Positions 34,862 through 44,700 of a stretch of DNA of 64,000 nt are shown here, piece by piece (within the stretch, counting starts at the first letter, position 1; every line of letters starts with the position of its first letter). The notes below the pieces were generated by a model. The model worked only from the letters and a program-made list of their open reading frames with translations, searched no databases and had not been told where the DNA came from. This DNA is from Rhizobium cauense (lineage in GTDB: Bacteria > Pseudomonadota > Alphaproteobacteria > Rhizobiales > Rhizobiaceae): positions 248,001 to 312,000 of the forward strand of contig NZ_JAEUAT010000003.1 in assembly GCF_019511525.1 (NCBI RefSeq). Direction: 5' to 3'. The position numbers were made by a program, and so were the translations under genes.

Positions 34862-35658
34862 ATACAGCCAAACAAGTCCGGCGTTGGCCGGAACGCCCGG
34901 ACCCGGAAAATATCGTGGAGTTGCGCAATATCCGGCTGGAATACGGACCCGTTACGGTGCTGCACGATGTCGATCTGACGATCCGCAAGGGCGAGACCGT
35001 CACCATCATCGGCCCCTCCGGCTCGGGAAAGACGACGCTGTTGCGCTGCATCAACTACCTGGCGCGGCCGACGGCCGGCGAGGTCTGGGTCGGTGGCCAT
35101 CTCGTCGGGCAGGTCGACAAGGGCGGTAAGCTGCAAACGGCGTCAGAGGGCGTGCTACGGCTCCACAGGTTGGAAACCGGCATGGTGTTCCAGCAGTTCA
35201 ATCTATTCCGCAATATGACGGTGTTGCAGAATGTCATGTATGCGCCGGTCGCCTGCGGCGTCGCATCTAAAGAAGAGGCGCATGAACGGGCAGTAGCGCT
35301 GATCCGCCGCGTCGGGCTCGGCAACAAGCTCTCGGCTCGGCCACACGAACTTTCCGGCGGCCAGCAGCAGCGTATCGCCATAGCCCGCGCGCTCGCCATG
35401 CAGCCGAAGGTCATGCTTTTCGATGAAGCGACATCGGCGCTCGATCCCGAACTTGCCCGCGAAGTCCTCGAAGTCATGCGCGAGCTTGCCCGTGAGGGCA
35501 TGACGATGGTGGTCGTGACCCATGAGATGGGTTTTGCCCGCAACGTCGCCGATCGCGTCGTCTTCATGGAGAACGGCCGCATCATCGAGGATGCTGCGCC
35601 GGGCGTGCTCTTCTCTGATCAGGCGCCGCAGCGCATCCGCAGTTTCTTGAGTCACTGA
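34858..35658 (+). CDS. Polar amino acid ABC ATPase (GlnQ-like)
   Basis: A 266-residue ATPase: Walker A GPSGSGKTT, Q-loop MVFQQFNLFRNMTVLQNV, signature LSGGQQQRIA, Walker B VMLFDEATSALDPE, all typical of the polar-amino-acid class. ATG 34858 overlaps the permease stop. Last gene of the five-gene operon, followed by a strong terminator hairpin. Confidence 0.93.
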   Translation: MNTAKQVRRWPERPDPENIVELRNIRLEYGPVTVLHDVDLTIRKGETVTIIGPSGSGKTTLLRCINYLARPTAGEVWVGGHLVGQVDKGGKLQTASEGVLRLHRLETGMVFQQFNLFRNMTVLQNVMYAPVACGVASKEEAHERAVALIRRVGLGNKLSARPHELSGGQQQRIAIARALAMQPKVMLFDEATSALDPELAREVLEVMRELAREGMTMVVVTHEMGFARNVADRVVFMENGRIIEDAAPGVLFSDQAPQRIRSFLSH

Positions 35659-35740
35659 GACGAAACTCCTTCGCAATATGCAGGCCGGGGTTGCAAAACA
35701 CCGTCCTGCTTTCTTGTCGAGTAGGCACGTGTGGTTTTGC

Positions 35741-35784
35741 CACATGCAAAGGCGGGCGTCTTTCGACGCCCGCCTTTGCATGTG
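35741..35784. terminator. Strong bidirectional terminator hairpin
   Basis: A perfect 20-bp stem (35741-35760 with 35765-35784) and a TTTC loop. It lies between the convergent ATPase and DapA-like genes. Confidence 0.8.
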
Positions 35785-35794
35785 AGACCTTGAA

Positions 35795-36721
35795 TCAGCC
35801 CAGAGCAGAAAGGCGCGCTTCTTGCCGAGCAATCAGGCGTTCGACCTCGGCGACGGCTGTCGCATTCAGCTGTGCGCCGGGCTTGCGGATGGTGGCGGAC
35901 GCAATCGCGCCGCGCCGCGCCAGCACGTATTTGCGCACGGCAAGGCCGATTCCGGGCTGCTGCTCGTAACGCACCAGCGGCAAATGCGCGTCAAACACGT
36001 CCTGCGCATGATCCATGTCACCCCTGGCCACATCCTCGCAGACCGTCACCAGCATTTCCGGATACCCGAAGCCGGTCATCGCGCCATCCGCGCCGCGGGC
36101 CATTTCCTCCGGCAGGAAAACGCCGCCGTTGCCGCAAAGAATGGATATCCGCCGGCGACCTTTGGCTTCGGCGGCGCGCAAGGCCGATATCTTGTCGAGA
36201 CCCGGCCAGTCCTCATGCTTCAGCATGACCACTTCGGGCACCTCGTCGATGATACGGCCGAGCAGATCGTTGCTGATCTGTACGGTGGTTGCCAATGGGA
36301 AATCCTGCAGGCAGATCGGCACGTCCGCGCCGAGTGTCTGGGCGCATTGCTGATAATAACCAAGGATCTGCTGGTCGGTGCGCAGGCTCATGGGGGGCGC
36401 GATCATCACGCCGGCCGCGCCCATGTCCATGACCGTGCGACCAAGCTCGCCGATGGCGGCAAGGCCCGGCGCGCTGACGCCGACGACGACGGGAACATCT
36501 CCCGCCCGCAAGATGACGCGCTGCGCCACCTCGCGCGCCTCGGATTGGGTCAGCTTCGGAGCTTCGCCCATCATGCCGAGGATGGTGATGCCGGTCGCGC
36601 CGGATTCGATATAGAAATCCGTCACCCGGTCGAGGCTTTCAATGTCGATCGCGCCGTTTTCGAGAAACGGCGTGACCGCGATGACGTAGACGCCGCCCGA
36701 AACGGCTGTGATTTGCGCCAT
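35795..36721 (-). CDS. DapA-family aldolase/lyase
   Basis: A 308-residue TIM-barrel of the DHDPS/NAL family. The Schiff-base lysine is Lys168 in VVMLKHED. The usual GTTGE motif is GMMGEAPKLT, and the usual YNxP motif is LQDFP, so the Tyr and Thr of dihydrodipicolinate synthase are missing. It is therefore likely an aldolase or dehydratase with a different substrate. ATG 36721 starts VYVIAVTPFLENGAIDIESL; the frame upstream to 36814 is not used. It follows the amidohydrolase gene by 13 bases and is last in the operon. Confidence 0.87.
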   Translation of the reverse strand: MAQITAVSGGVYVIAVTPFLENGAIDIESLDRVTDFYIESGATGITILGMMGEAPKLTQSEAREVAQRVILRAGDVPVVVGVSAPGLAAIGELGRTVMDMGAAGVMIAPPMSLRTDQQILGYYQQCAQTLGADVPICLQDFPLATTVQISNDLLGRIIDEVPEVVMLKHEDWPGLDKISALRAAEAKGRRRISILCGNGGVFLPEEMARGADGAMTGFGYPEMLVTVCEDVARGDMDHAQDVFDAHLPLVRYEQQPGIGLAVRKYVLARRGAIASATIRKPGAQLNATAVAEVERLIARQEARLSALG

Positions 36722-36734
36722 GAGACGTAACCTT

Positions 36735-38087
36735 TCAATGTGTTGAGAACCAACCCTGGCCCTGTCTGCGCAGGTATTGGCCACTGCCCTGCGCAAGCAG
36801 GATTTCGGAACCATTCCAGGCCGGTTTTCCGCGCAGCCATGTAGCCGAGATCCGGACGCTGAACCGGCGTCCGTCGAAGGGGCTCCAGTTCAGGCCGTCA
36901 TGGGCCTGCGCGGCGTCCCAGGTGAAATCGCCCTGTTCGTCTGCATCGAGCCCCGCGGCAAGCGTGCCCTTGCGTTCGGAAAGACCGAAGAAGCGGGCAG
37001 GCCGCGCCGCAAGATATTCCGCAGTCAGCAGTGCCGCATCCTGCCCGCGCGCCTGCGCCGCTGTGAAGAAGGCAGGCACAAGCGTTTCGAGGCCGGGAAT
37101 GCCGGCTCCGGCTGCATAGATCGAGACGCCAAGCTTGTTGTCGATCGGCCAGCTGGCATGGTCGGAGGAGACGAAGGCGATCTCGCCGCGCTGTAGCGCC
37201 CGCCAGAGACCATCGATCGCATTTGGCCGGATCGGCGGATTGACCTTCATGCGCGCGCCGAGGGCATCCCCGTCACGCTCGGGATCGAAGCAGAGATAGT
37301 GGACGCAAAGCTCGCCGGTGACGGCAGCGCCGATACCGGCAAAGGCACCGACCTGGGCAAAGCCCTCTTCGTGCGAGATATGGACGATATGGGCATGGGC
37401 GCCGGTGGCCTGGCCGATCGCCAGGAACTGGCCAGTGGCGGCAAGTTCGGCCGCAAGCGGCCGGCTGTCAGAATGGGCGCCGATGCCGTCTCGCCCTGCG
37501 GCCTGCGCTTTTGCGGTGCGGGCGCGCACGATTTCCTGGTCCTCGTTGTGCAGTCCGAGCGGCAGGTCTCGCCCTGCTAGCTTTTCCAGAAGATCGAGCG
37601 TCAGCGCCTCATCAATGCGGGGGAAGCGTACCGGACTGCTCTCGAAGGAAGATATCTTGAAGGCGCAAATGCCGCCCTCGATCAGGCTGTCCACATGATC
37701 GAGGGCGCTTTCCGCCGTGACGGTTCCATAAAGGGCGACATCGCAATGAGCGTGCGCCGCAATCGCCGCGATCTTCGCGTTTAGCCGCTCCGGCCTATCG
37801 AGAGGCAGCGGCGTGTCGTAGGGCATGTCGACGATGGTAGTCACCCCGCCGGCCAGTGCCGAGGCGGTGGCCGGCGCAAAACCGGACAGACCGGTGCTGT
37901 TCGTCGCATGGGTCTGGCCATCGATAATACCAGGCAGCACGAGACGGTCGCCATAGTCCGTCACTTCCTCGCACTGGGGGGCGGGGCCAGTGCCGAGCGC
38001 TGCAATCTTTTGGCCCTGAACGGCGATCCAGCCGTTTTCCAGAATGCCGTCCGGCGTGACGATCCGTCCCCTGATCACCGAATCCAT
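36735..38087 (-). CDS. Cyclic amidohydrolase-family protein (dihydroorotase/allantoinase/hydantoinase type), variant metal motif
   Basis: A 450-residue TIM-barrel amidohydrolase. By hand alignment to allantoinase, the first metal motif is Asp56-Gly-Gln58-Thr-His60, so the first His of HxH is Gln. Other ligands seem kept: Lys144 (CAFKIS, the carbamylated Lys), His180 (GLHNED), His236 (HIVHISHE) and Asp309-His310 (VSSDHASW). It may work with one metal ion or be altered in activity. AAGGAGAACAAG lies directly before ATG 38087. It lies between amidase and DapA-like genes. The likely reaction is opening of a cyclic amide. Confidence 0.87.
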   Translation of the reverse strand: MDSVIRGRIVTPDGILENGWIAVQGQKIAALGTGPAPQCEEVTDYGDRLVLPGIIDGQTHATNSTGLSGFAPATASALAGGVTTIVDMPYDTPLPLDRPERLNAKIAAIAAHAHCDVALYGTVTAESALDHVDSLIEGGICAFKISSFESSPVRFPRIDEALTLDLLEKLAGRDLPLGLHNEDQEIVRARTAKAQAAGRDGIGAHSDSRPLAAELAATGQFLAIGQATGAHAHIVHISHEEGFAQVGAFAGIGAAVTGELCVHYLCFDPERDGDALGARMKVNPPIRPNAIDGLWRALQRGEIAFVSSDHASWPIDNKLGVSIYAAGAGIPGLETLVPAFFTAAQARGQDAALLTAEYLAARPARFFGLSERKGTLAAGLDADEQGDFTWDAAQAHDGLNWSPFDGRRFSVRISATWLRGKPAWNGSEILLAQGSGQYLRRQGQGWFSTH

Positions 38088-38110
38088 CTTGTTCTCCTTC
38101 CTGGTGTACA

Positions 38111-39493
38111 TCAGATCGCGGGTGCGTTCTGAATCCACGGATGAGCCTCCTCATAGAGTTTGGCGATGGAAACCAGCGACCAGTCGGCCCCGAAGGGAGC
38201 GATGAGCTGGAAACCGATCGGCATGCCGCTCGAAGACGGCGAAGCCGGTATGGAAATCGCCGGCAGGCCGGCGGCATTGACGAAACCGGTGAAGGCCCGG
38301 TGATAGGGCGGCGCAAAATCCTCGGCCTTCCACGGCATGGCGCCGGCTGCGGGAGTCAGCACAAGATCGTAGGTATCGAAGGCGCGGGAAAACTGCTCGT
38401 AGATCGCGCGATACGCCATCAGCGCATCGAAGAATTCTATAGCCGTCAGCGAGCGGCCCTTCTCGATCATCGGCGGGTAGGGCGCTCCGACCTTGCCTTC
38501 CCAATTCGTATCCTTCAGCAGCCAAGCAAGTCCGGTTGCGCCCATGACCGGCCAATGTTTTTCGAACAAGGCGGCATCGAAGGGAGCAGGGCCTTCTACG
38601 ACGATGAAACCGAGCGCCTTGAGGTTTTCGGCCGCCTCGGCTACCGAGGCTGCAATCGGCTCCTCCACCGTCATACCGGCGACGTCGCGCACGAAGAGCA
38701 CCTTCTGGCCACTACGAACCGGCTCGATCCCGCCCTTTAGAAAACCGTAGGAAGCGCGGTCGTGAGCATCGGGGCCTTCGATGGCCGACAGCGCCAGGGC
38801 GAGATCGGCCACGGTGCGGGCGAGCGGGCCGATAATCTCGAAGTCGCCGAGGATCGGGGGCAGGCCGTTGACGCGGGCGACGCGTCCGGTCGAGGGCTTC
38901 AGGCCGACGAGATTGTTGTAGGAGGCTGGGCGGCGGATGGAGCCGCCGCCATCGGTGCCGATTGCCACGGTGCCGATGCCGGACGCCGTAGCGGCCGCTC
39001 CGCCACCGGTCGAAGCGCCGGAGGTCAGTGCCGGATCGTAGGGGTTACGCGTGACGCCGAAGGCGAGCGTGTTGACATTGCCACGGCCGAGCGTGAATTC
39101 CGAGACATTGGTCTTGCCGAGGATGACGGCGCCTTGGGCGCGCAGCCGCTCGACCGGCGTCTCGTCGCTTTCGGAGATCTGGCCCTTGTAGAGATTGCTG
39201 CCCCAGGCGAGCTGCAGACCCTTGACCGGGATATTGTCCTTGATGGTGATCGGCACACCGTCGAAATCGCCGAGCGGCGTCTTTGCTGCAAATCGGGCAT
39301 CGCTTTCGGCTGCGGCCTTGCGGGCGCCTTCGACATCGAGAACGGCAAAGAGATTGAGAATAGGATCGACCTGCGCCGCGCGCGCTAGGACCTCTTCGAC
39401 CACCTGGCTGGGCTTGAGCTGCCCCTGGCGATAGGCTTTGCCAAGCTCGACCGCCGTGTACAGCCACAGCGGCTTTTGCGCTTCAAATGTCAT
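38111..39493 (-). CDS. Amidase (amidase-signature family)
   Basis: A 460-residue amidase with the Ser-cisSer-Lys triad: Lys85 (TIKDN), Ser161 (GASTGGG, where GGSSGG is usual) and Ser185 (GTDGGGSIRRPAS). Hydrolyses an amide to carboxylate and ammonia in the cytoplasm. It heads the operon with the amidohydrolase and DapA-like genes, and its upstream region carries LysR-type site 4, 85 bases before the start. Confidence 0.92.
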   Translation of the reverse strand: MTFEAQKPLWLYTAVELGKAYRQGQLKPSQVVEEVLARAAQVDPILNLFAVLDVEGARKAAAESDARFAAKTPLGDFDGVPITIKDNIPVKGLQLAWGSNLYKGQISESDETPVERLRAQGAVILGKTNVSEFTLGRGNVNTLAFGVTRNPYDPALTSGASTGGGAAATASGIGTVAIGTDGGGSIRRPASYNNLVGLKPSTGRVARVNGLPPILGDFEIIGPLARTVADLALALSAIEGPDAHDRASYGFLKGGIEPVRSGQKVLFVRDVAGMTVEEPIAASVAEAAENLKALGFIVVEGPAPFDAALFEKHWPVMGATGLAWLLKDTNWEGKVGAPYPPMIEKGRSLTAIEFFDALMAYRAIYEQFSRAFDTYDLVLTPAAGAMPWKAEDFAPPYHRAFTGFVNAAGLPAISIPASPSSSGMPIGFQLIAPFGADWSLVSIAKLYEEAHPWIQNAPAI

Positions 39494-40055
39494 TATTGCT
39501 ATCCTTCAGAGACTAAATTCTAGGCACGAGACTGAATATTTGCGCATTTTTTGTCTAATAGGATCGCAAGATGCAGCCATAGGCACCGGGCTATGGGAGC
39601 AGGTTGTGAAGTGTCGGTGATCCAAATCGGAAGCAGGGAATGCTCTCGTTGCGGGTCGAGCAAAGGCTGAAGCCGTTCGCCATGTTTACGAGGCTGAGCG
39701 CGCGGGGTGCCAGCTCCTGTTGAGCGGCAAGATGAGTGGATAACGGCTGCAAGCTCGAGGGTCCGCCCCCTTCTCGCTCGGCTGATCCCGATCCTCGTCG
39801 GCAACCTCACGGCGATCACTGGGCAGGCGGATCCATCGAGATCACTCACAACAAGGCATTGACGGCCGAGGACGAGGACTGGAATGCCTCTTACGTCTCT
39901 AAGAGTTCGTCTGAGAGCGGGTCGTGGGCTCGGCCTCAAGGCATGAATGTCTTGGCCAATAAAGAGTTTGCGCTGCCAGAGCAGAGAATTGGCAGCCACG
40001 GATCAGAATGGCCGCCAGGATAGAAGTCGCACTAATCGGCTTCGCCCCTTGGCGG
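39494..40055. other. Intergenic region of 562 bases
   Basis: It holds the LysR-type site at 39579-39594 near the amidase start. Beyond about 39600 I see only overlapping open frames on both strands with no recognisable product, so nothing else is called. Confidence 0.5.
39579..39594. promoter_or_regulatory. LysR-type site 4, ATAGG-N6-GCTAT
   Basis: CATAGGCACCGGGCTATG, an inverted repeat 85 bases before the amidase start on the minus strand. Sites 1 and 4 also share flanking CAG and final GG bases. Confidence 0.65.
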
Positions 40056-41438
40056 TCACCCGGCAGGGCGGATATTGTGGTTCGTCCGGAACAGGTTCCT
40101 CGGGTCGTATTTCTTTTTGACATCGGCAAGTTGCTCGTAATTGTCGCCGTACGTGGCTTTCAGGCGCGCCTCGCCTTCATCATCCATCATGAAGTTCGGG
40201 TACGCGCCGGCGAGGTTGAATGGGTGCACCGCCTGCCAGTAGTCGGTCGCCCACTTTTTCAGCGTCGCCGCCTGGTGTGGATCGACGTCAACGCCGGCAA
40301 TAACCATCGACCATGTGGCATTCCGACAATTCCACGCCGTTTCATCTCTTCCCTTGCGATGAACGGCGGCATCAATCGGGTAGAGGTGCATGCACGAAGC
40401 TTCGCTGGGCGCCTTAGCCACCTGTTCGATGTGCGCATCGATTGCCGCGTCCGGGAGTGTTTTGACGAAATCGCCCTTCCAATACCATTGAAGGCCTTTC
40501 GGAAAGAGTCCGTCGAACATGCCTTGAAGTGTCGGGTACGGGATCGGACCGGCAAAGTCGACAATCGGCTGCGGAAGCGCACTGCGCACGGTGTTAACTG
40601 CCTTCTCCCCGTCTGCGACCGCTCCATTGTAGGAAACCAGTAGTACGCAGATCCGTTTACCGCGATGCTCAACTGGGAACGGATCGGCGGAGGGGACTGT
40701 CTGCAGCCCGAGGAAGACGTAGAACTCGTCCGGCGCGGTCTCCAAAAAATCGCGGTACCAGCGCATCACCTTCTGAGCGTCCTTCAACTCCCAAAAGATC
40801 GGACCGGCATAAACGGTGTCCGCAGGATGCGCCTCGAACAGAAAACTGGTGACGACCCCAAAATTGCCGCCGCCCCCGCGCAGCCCCCAGAACAAATCGG
40901 AGCGCTCGGTTTTGCTGGCGGTGACGAATGTGCCGTCCGCCAAGACCACGTCAGCCTCGATTAGATTGTCAATGGCAAGTCCATATTGGCGGGTGAGGTA
41001 CCCGTGGCCGCCGTTCAAGGTCAGACCCGCCACACCTGTAGTCGAGACGACACCAAAGGGGATTGCAAGTCCAAAGGCGTGGGTGGCGTGGTCGACCTCG
41101 CCAGTTGTACAACCGCCAGCAACGCGAACTGTGCGCTTTGCCGGGTCGACGCGCACACCCCGCATTAGCGACAGGTCGATGACGATACCGTCGTCGACGC
41201 TGGCAAACCCAGCTCCGTTATGGCCGCCTCCGCGCACAGCGATTGGAAGCTCGTTATCACGTCCGAAGTTTACGGCGGCAATCACATCGGCAGCATCCGT
41301 ACACTTAGCGATCAAGAGCGGCCGCTTGTTGATCATCGCATTGTAGAGCCTACGCGCGTCCTCGTACTCGCTATGGTCGCGCCCGATAAGAGCACCGCGA
41401 AAAATCTGTGTCAGCTTGCCGATGTTTTCGCTGATCAT
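40056..41438 (-). CDS. BBE-type FAD-linked oxidoreductase
   Basis: A 460-residue protein of the FAD_binding_4/BBE family. The FAD motif PIAVRGGGHNGAGFAS holds His73, the likely covalent flavin attachment; the second (Cys) attachment of bicovalent oxidases is absent (FGVVSTTGVAGLTLNGG). The C-terminal BBE segment YGDNYEQLADVKKKYDPRNL and NLFRTNHNIRP is complete. A GGAGGG site precedes ATG 41438. It may oxidise an alcohol or sugar. It diverges from the cyclase gene. No signal peptide is visible. Confidence 0.9.
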   Translation of the reverse strand: MISENIGKLTQIFRGALIGRDHSEYEDARRLYNAMINKRPLLIAKCTDAADVIAAVNFGRDNELPIAVRGGGHNGAGFASVDDGIVIDLSLMRGVRVDPAKRTVRVAGGCTTGEVDHATHAFGLAIPFGVVSTTGVAGLTLNGGHGYLTRQYGLAIDNLIEADVVLADGTFVTASKTERSDLFWGLRGGGGNFGVVTSFLFEAHPADTVYAGPIFWELKDAQKVMRWYRDFLETAPDEFYVFLGLQTVPSADPFPVEHRGKRICVLLVSYNGAVADGEKAVNTVRSALPQPIVDFAGPIPYPTLQGMFDGLFPKGLQWYWKGDFVKTLPDAAIDAHIEQVAKAPSEASCMHLYPIDAAVHRKGRDETAWNCRNATWSMVIAGVDVDPHQAATLKKWATDYWQAVHPFNLAGAYPNFMMDDEGEARLKATYGDNYEQLADVKKKYDPRNLFRTNHNIRPAG

Positions 41439-41727
41439 AACACCCTCCTGAAGCCGAGCTTCCGAATGTTGACGAGAGGCGTTTACGGATGCGCAGACGA
41501 CGGAACCGCTCCCCAAAGCCGTCGATTGCGAGCCCAAAGAATGCGCTGAAAGACGCGGATAGTCCACAATCCTACTATTCGCTGGCCCTAAAAACGATTG
41601 TCGGCGGTATCCAAACCGAACTTTCAGGCCCTCTATTCCCCGAGGCGGAGTTGCCAGTGCCACGGCGTGGAAAGATACCGCCCTTCGTGATATTTTTTTT
41701 GGGGAACCGTTGAGCGGATTGAGGTCG
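41439..41727. other. Divergent region upstream of cyclase gene
   Basis: 289 bases between the BBE and cyclase starts. I see no clear operator or promoter pair in it. Confidence 0.5.
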
Positions 41728-44700
41728 ATGCAGACGATTGAGGATTGGCTAGCCCAACTTGGTCTCGGCAAGTACGCCGCGGCCTTCGTTGAGAATGACG
41801 TCGATCTGCGAGCGCTACCTCACATCGCGGAATCGGACCTGCGAGAAATCGGGGTCTCGCTTGGACACAGGAAGATTATCCTGGCTGCGATAAGCGGACT
41901 CACGCAGCAGCGTTCGAACCAACAGCCGCCTTCCGCCGAAGCGTCTGACGCAGTTGCTGACAGGCGGCTGCTCAGCGTATTCTTCTGCGACCTGGTCGGA
42001 TCGACCCCATTGTCGGCGCAGCTCGACCCGGAAGACATGCACGAGTTGATCCGCCGCTATCAGGACAGTGTCGCCGGCGCGGTAACGCGTTTCGGAGGAC
42101 ATGTTGCCAAGTATCTTGGTGATGGCGTGCTCGCGTATTTCGGATGGCCCATGGCTTACGAGGATCACGCCGAGCGCTCGATCCGGGCCGCCCTAGAAGC
42201 GATGGCGGCCGTCGACGTGCTACAGTCGCCGAACGCGCAGGCACTGAAGGCCAGGATCGGTATCGCCTCTGGACACGTGGTGGTTGGCAACACCGTCGGC
42301 AATGTGAATGAACGCGGATCGATCGCCGGGGACACACCAAATCTGGCGGCACGCCTACAAGGGGCCGCCGCCCCCGGCCAAATCCTGGTCGCCGACAGCA
42401 CCCGCCGCCTAGCCGGGCAGTCCTTCGAAATCATGAACCTCGGCGAGCGGGAACTCAAAGGGTTCATCTCACCCGTTGCGGTATTTGAAGTCCGAGGCGA
42501 GCGAGAGGTGGAAAGCCGCTTCGAAGCCGCGCATCCCAGCGGGCTTTCGAAGTTTGTCGGCCGCGCCAGCGAGATCGGCTTGCTGCTGGAACGGTGGGAG
42601 TTGGCGAAATCCGGCCAGGGCCAGATGATCTTCCTGTCCGGGGAAGCAGGCATCGGGAAATCGCGCCTCGTCGAGGCCTTGGAAGAGCGCCTGCGCGAGA
42701 CCCAGCACGAACTTATCCGACTGCAGTGTTCGCCCTATCACGCTACCTCTGCCTTTTACCCAATCGTCGAACGGCTGAGTAGGGTCGCGCAATTTGCGCC
42801 GACGGACGATCAGAACACACGCGTCGAGAAGTTTCGTAAGCTGGTGAGCCGCTACGGCGAGAATCCCTCCGAGGTCGGCGCGATATACGCCGAGCTGCTT
42901 TCGCTCGACCTTGGTGACGAATTCAGGCCGCCTGCGCTCTCCGCCCATCAGCGCAAGGAAATTCTCGTCCGTACAATAGCGAACCGTTTGCTGCTTGCGA
43001 CCAGGATCGCTCCGGTGCTCATGGTCGTTGAAGACGCACACTGGATGGACCCGTCCACAAGCGAAGTATTGCAAGAACTCGTCGGTCGGCTCCATGGGAC
43101 ATCCGCCCTTATCGTCGTAACCCATCGAACCGAATGGAGCGCGGATTGGACAACTGGACTAGCTCACGCAACGACGCTTTCCATTGGTCGTCTTACCCGG
43201 GAGCAGATGCGTGAGCTGATCGAATCGATGGACCGCAACATTCCTGAAGAGCTCGTCGAAATGATTTCCGAGCGAACGGACGGCATACCCCTGTTCATCG
43301 AGGAATTGACCCGCTCGATCACGGAGAGCGGAAAGTTAACCTCGCTCAACCTAGAAATCCCGGACAGTCTGCAGGGATCGCTGATGACACGTCTGGATCG
43401 CTTGCCGACGACGGCTAAAGAGGTCGCGCAAATTGCCTCGGTGATAGGTAGGGAGTTCGATCGCGACCTTCTATCGAAGATAGCAGGGCTCGATGAGCGA
43501 ACACTTGAGGGCGCATTAGCCCACCTTGAGACTAGCCAAATCGTCGTCGCCGGCGGCGCCTTGCGCAACGACGCTCTCGTTTTTCGCCATGCCCTCATTC
43601 AGGACGCGGCCTATCAATCGCTCCTCAACAGACGACGGCGGCATTTCCACGAGAACATCGCTAAGGTTCTCGTCGATCAGTATCCGGACGTCACCGTCAC
43701 GCAGCCTGAGCTCATTGCCCAGCACTATGAAAACGCGCAACGGATAGAGCTGGCGCTTCCCTATTGGATGAAGGCCGGAGAACGCGCCCTTGCAAGATCG
43801 GCCAACTACGAGGCGGTCGATCATTTCCAAAACGCACTGACGATCGTGGAACAGGCACCGGAGGTACCCAATCGGCAGAAGGACTTGCTCGCCGCAGTTC
43901 TCAAGCTTGGCGATGCCCTGTACGCTGCAGGCCGCATGACGGATTCCGTGGTGAAATATCGGCTGGCCGCCCCATTGGCACGGAAAGCCGCAGACACGCT
44001 GGGCTTTGTTCGCGCGGTGGTCGGCCTTGACGGCTCCCAATTTCTCTCCTCGAACTCGCTTTCCGAGACTTTGCCGCTACTCGAGGAAGCCATGGCTATG
44101 GTTCAACCAGAGGACAAGAGATCGCGTTGCCAGCTTCTCAGCCACCTCGCGCGTGCATATGCCTACCTGAGTGACAGTGAGAAAGCCGCACAATGCAGTA
44201 AGGTTGGAATAGAACTTGCCCGGGATGTTGGCGATAAGACCTCCCTTGTGGAACTCTCCGTTCTGCCATTCCTAACAGCTTCCCCTGTCAAATCCATCGT
44301 TGAGAGAAACGACCGGATAGCCCGCGTGGATGAAATAAGGCGCTTGGCGGGGGAAATCGATGATGACGATGTGCTAACCAGGGTGCTTTCTATCGACACC
44401 TACGTTTCAACCGAGCTGGGCGATCGCGCACGAGCGGATCGCGCGGTCGACGCCTTGGAGAACCTCGGCACCAAGCGCCAGCATCTCAATGTCCAGTTCT
44501 ACGCTCGGATCGCGCGGGCGATGATGGCAATTCTAGATGGAAGGTTCGCTGCAGCGGAAGAGATCGCCGAAGATGCGCTGAAACTGGGGAAGCATACTCT
44601 TGGTGTAGCCCCCGAAGGTGTCTACGGGATGCAGATGTTCGCGATCCGCCGGGAGCAGAGCCGCCTATCAGAAGTCGCACCGGTCATGAAATTGTTGATC

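Noticed and set aside
39520..40023. Open frames of 95-159 codons on both strands in the gap after the amidase gene
   Set aside because: They overlap each other, lack ribosome-binding sites and show no family features.
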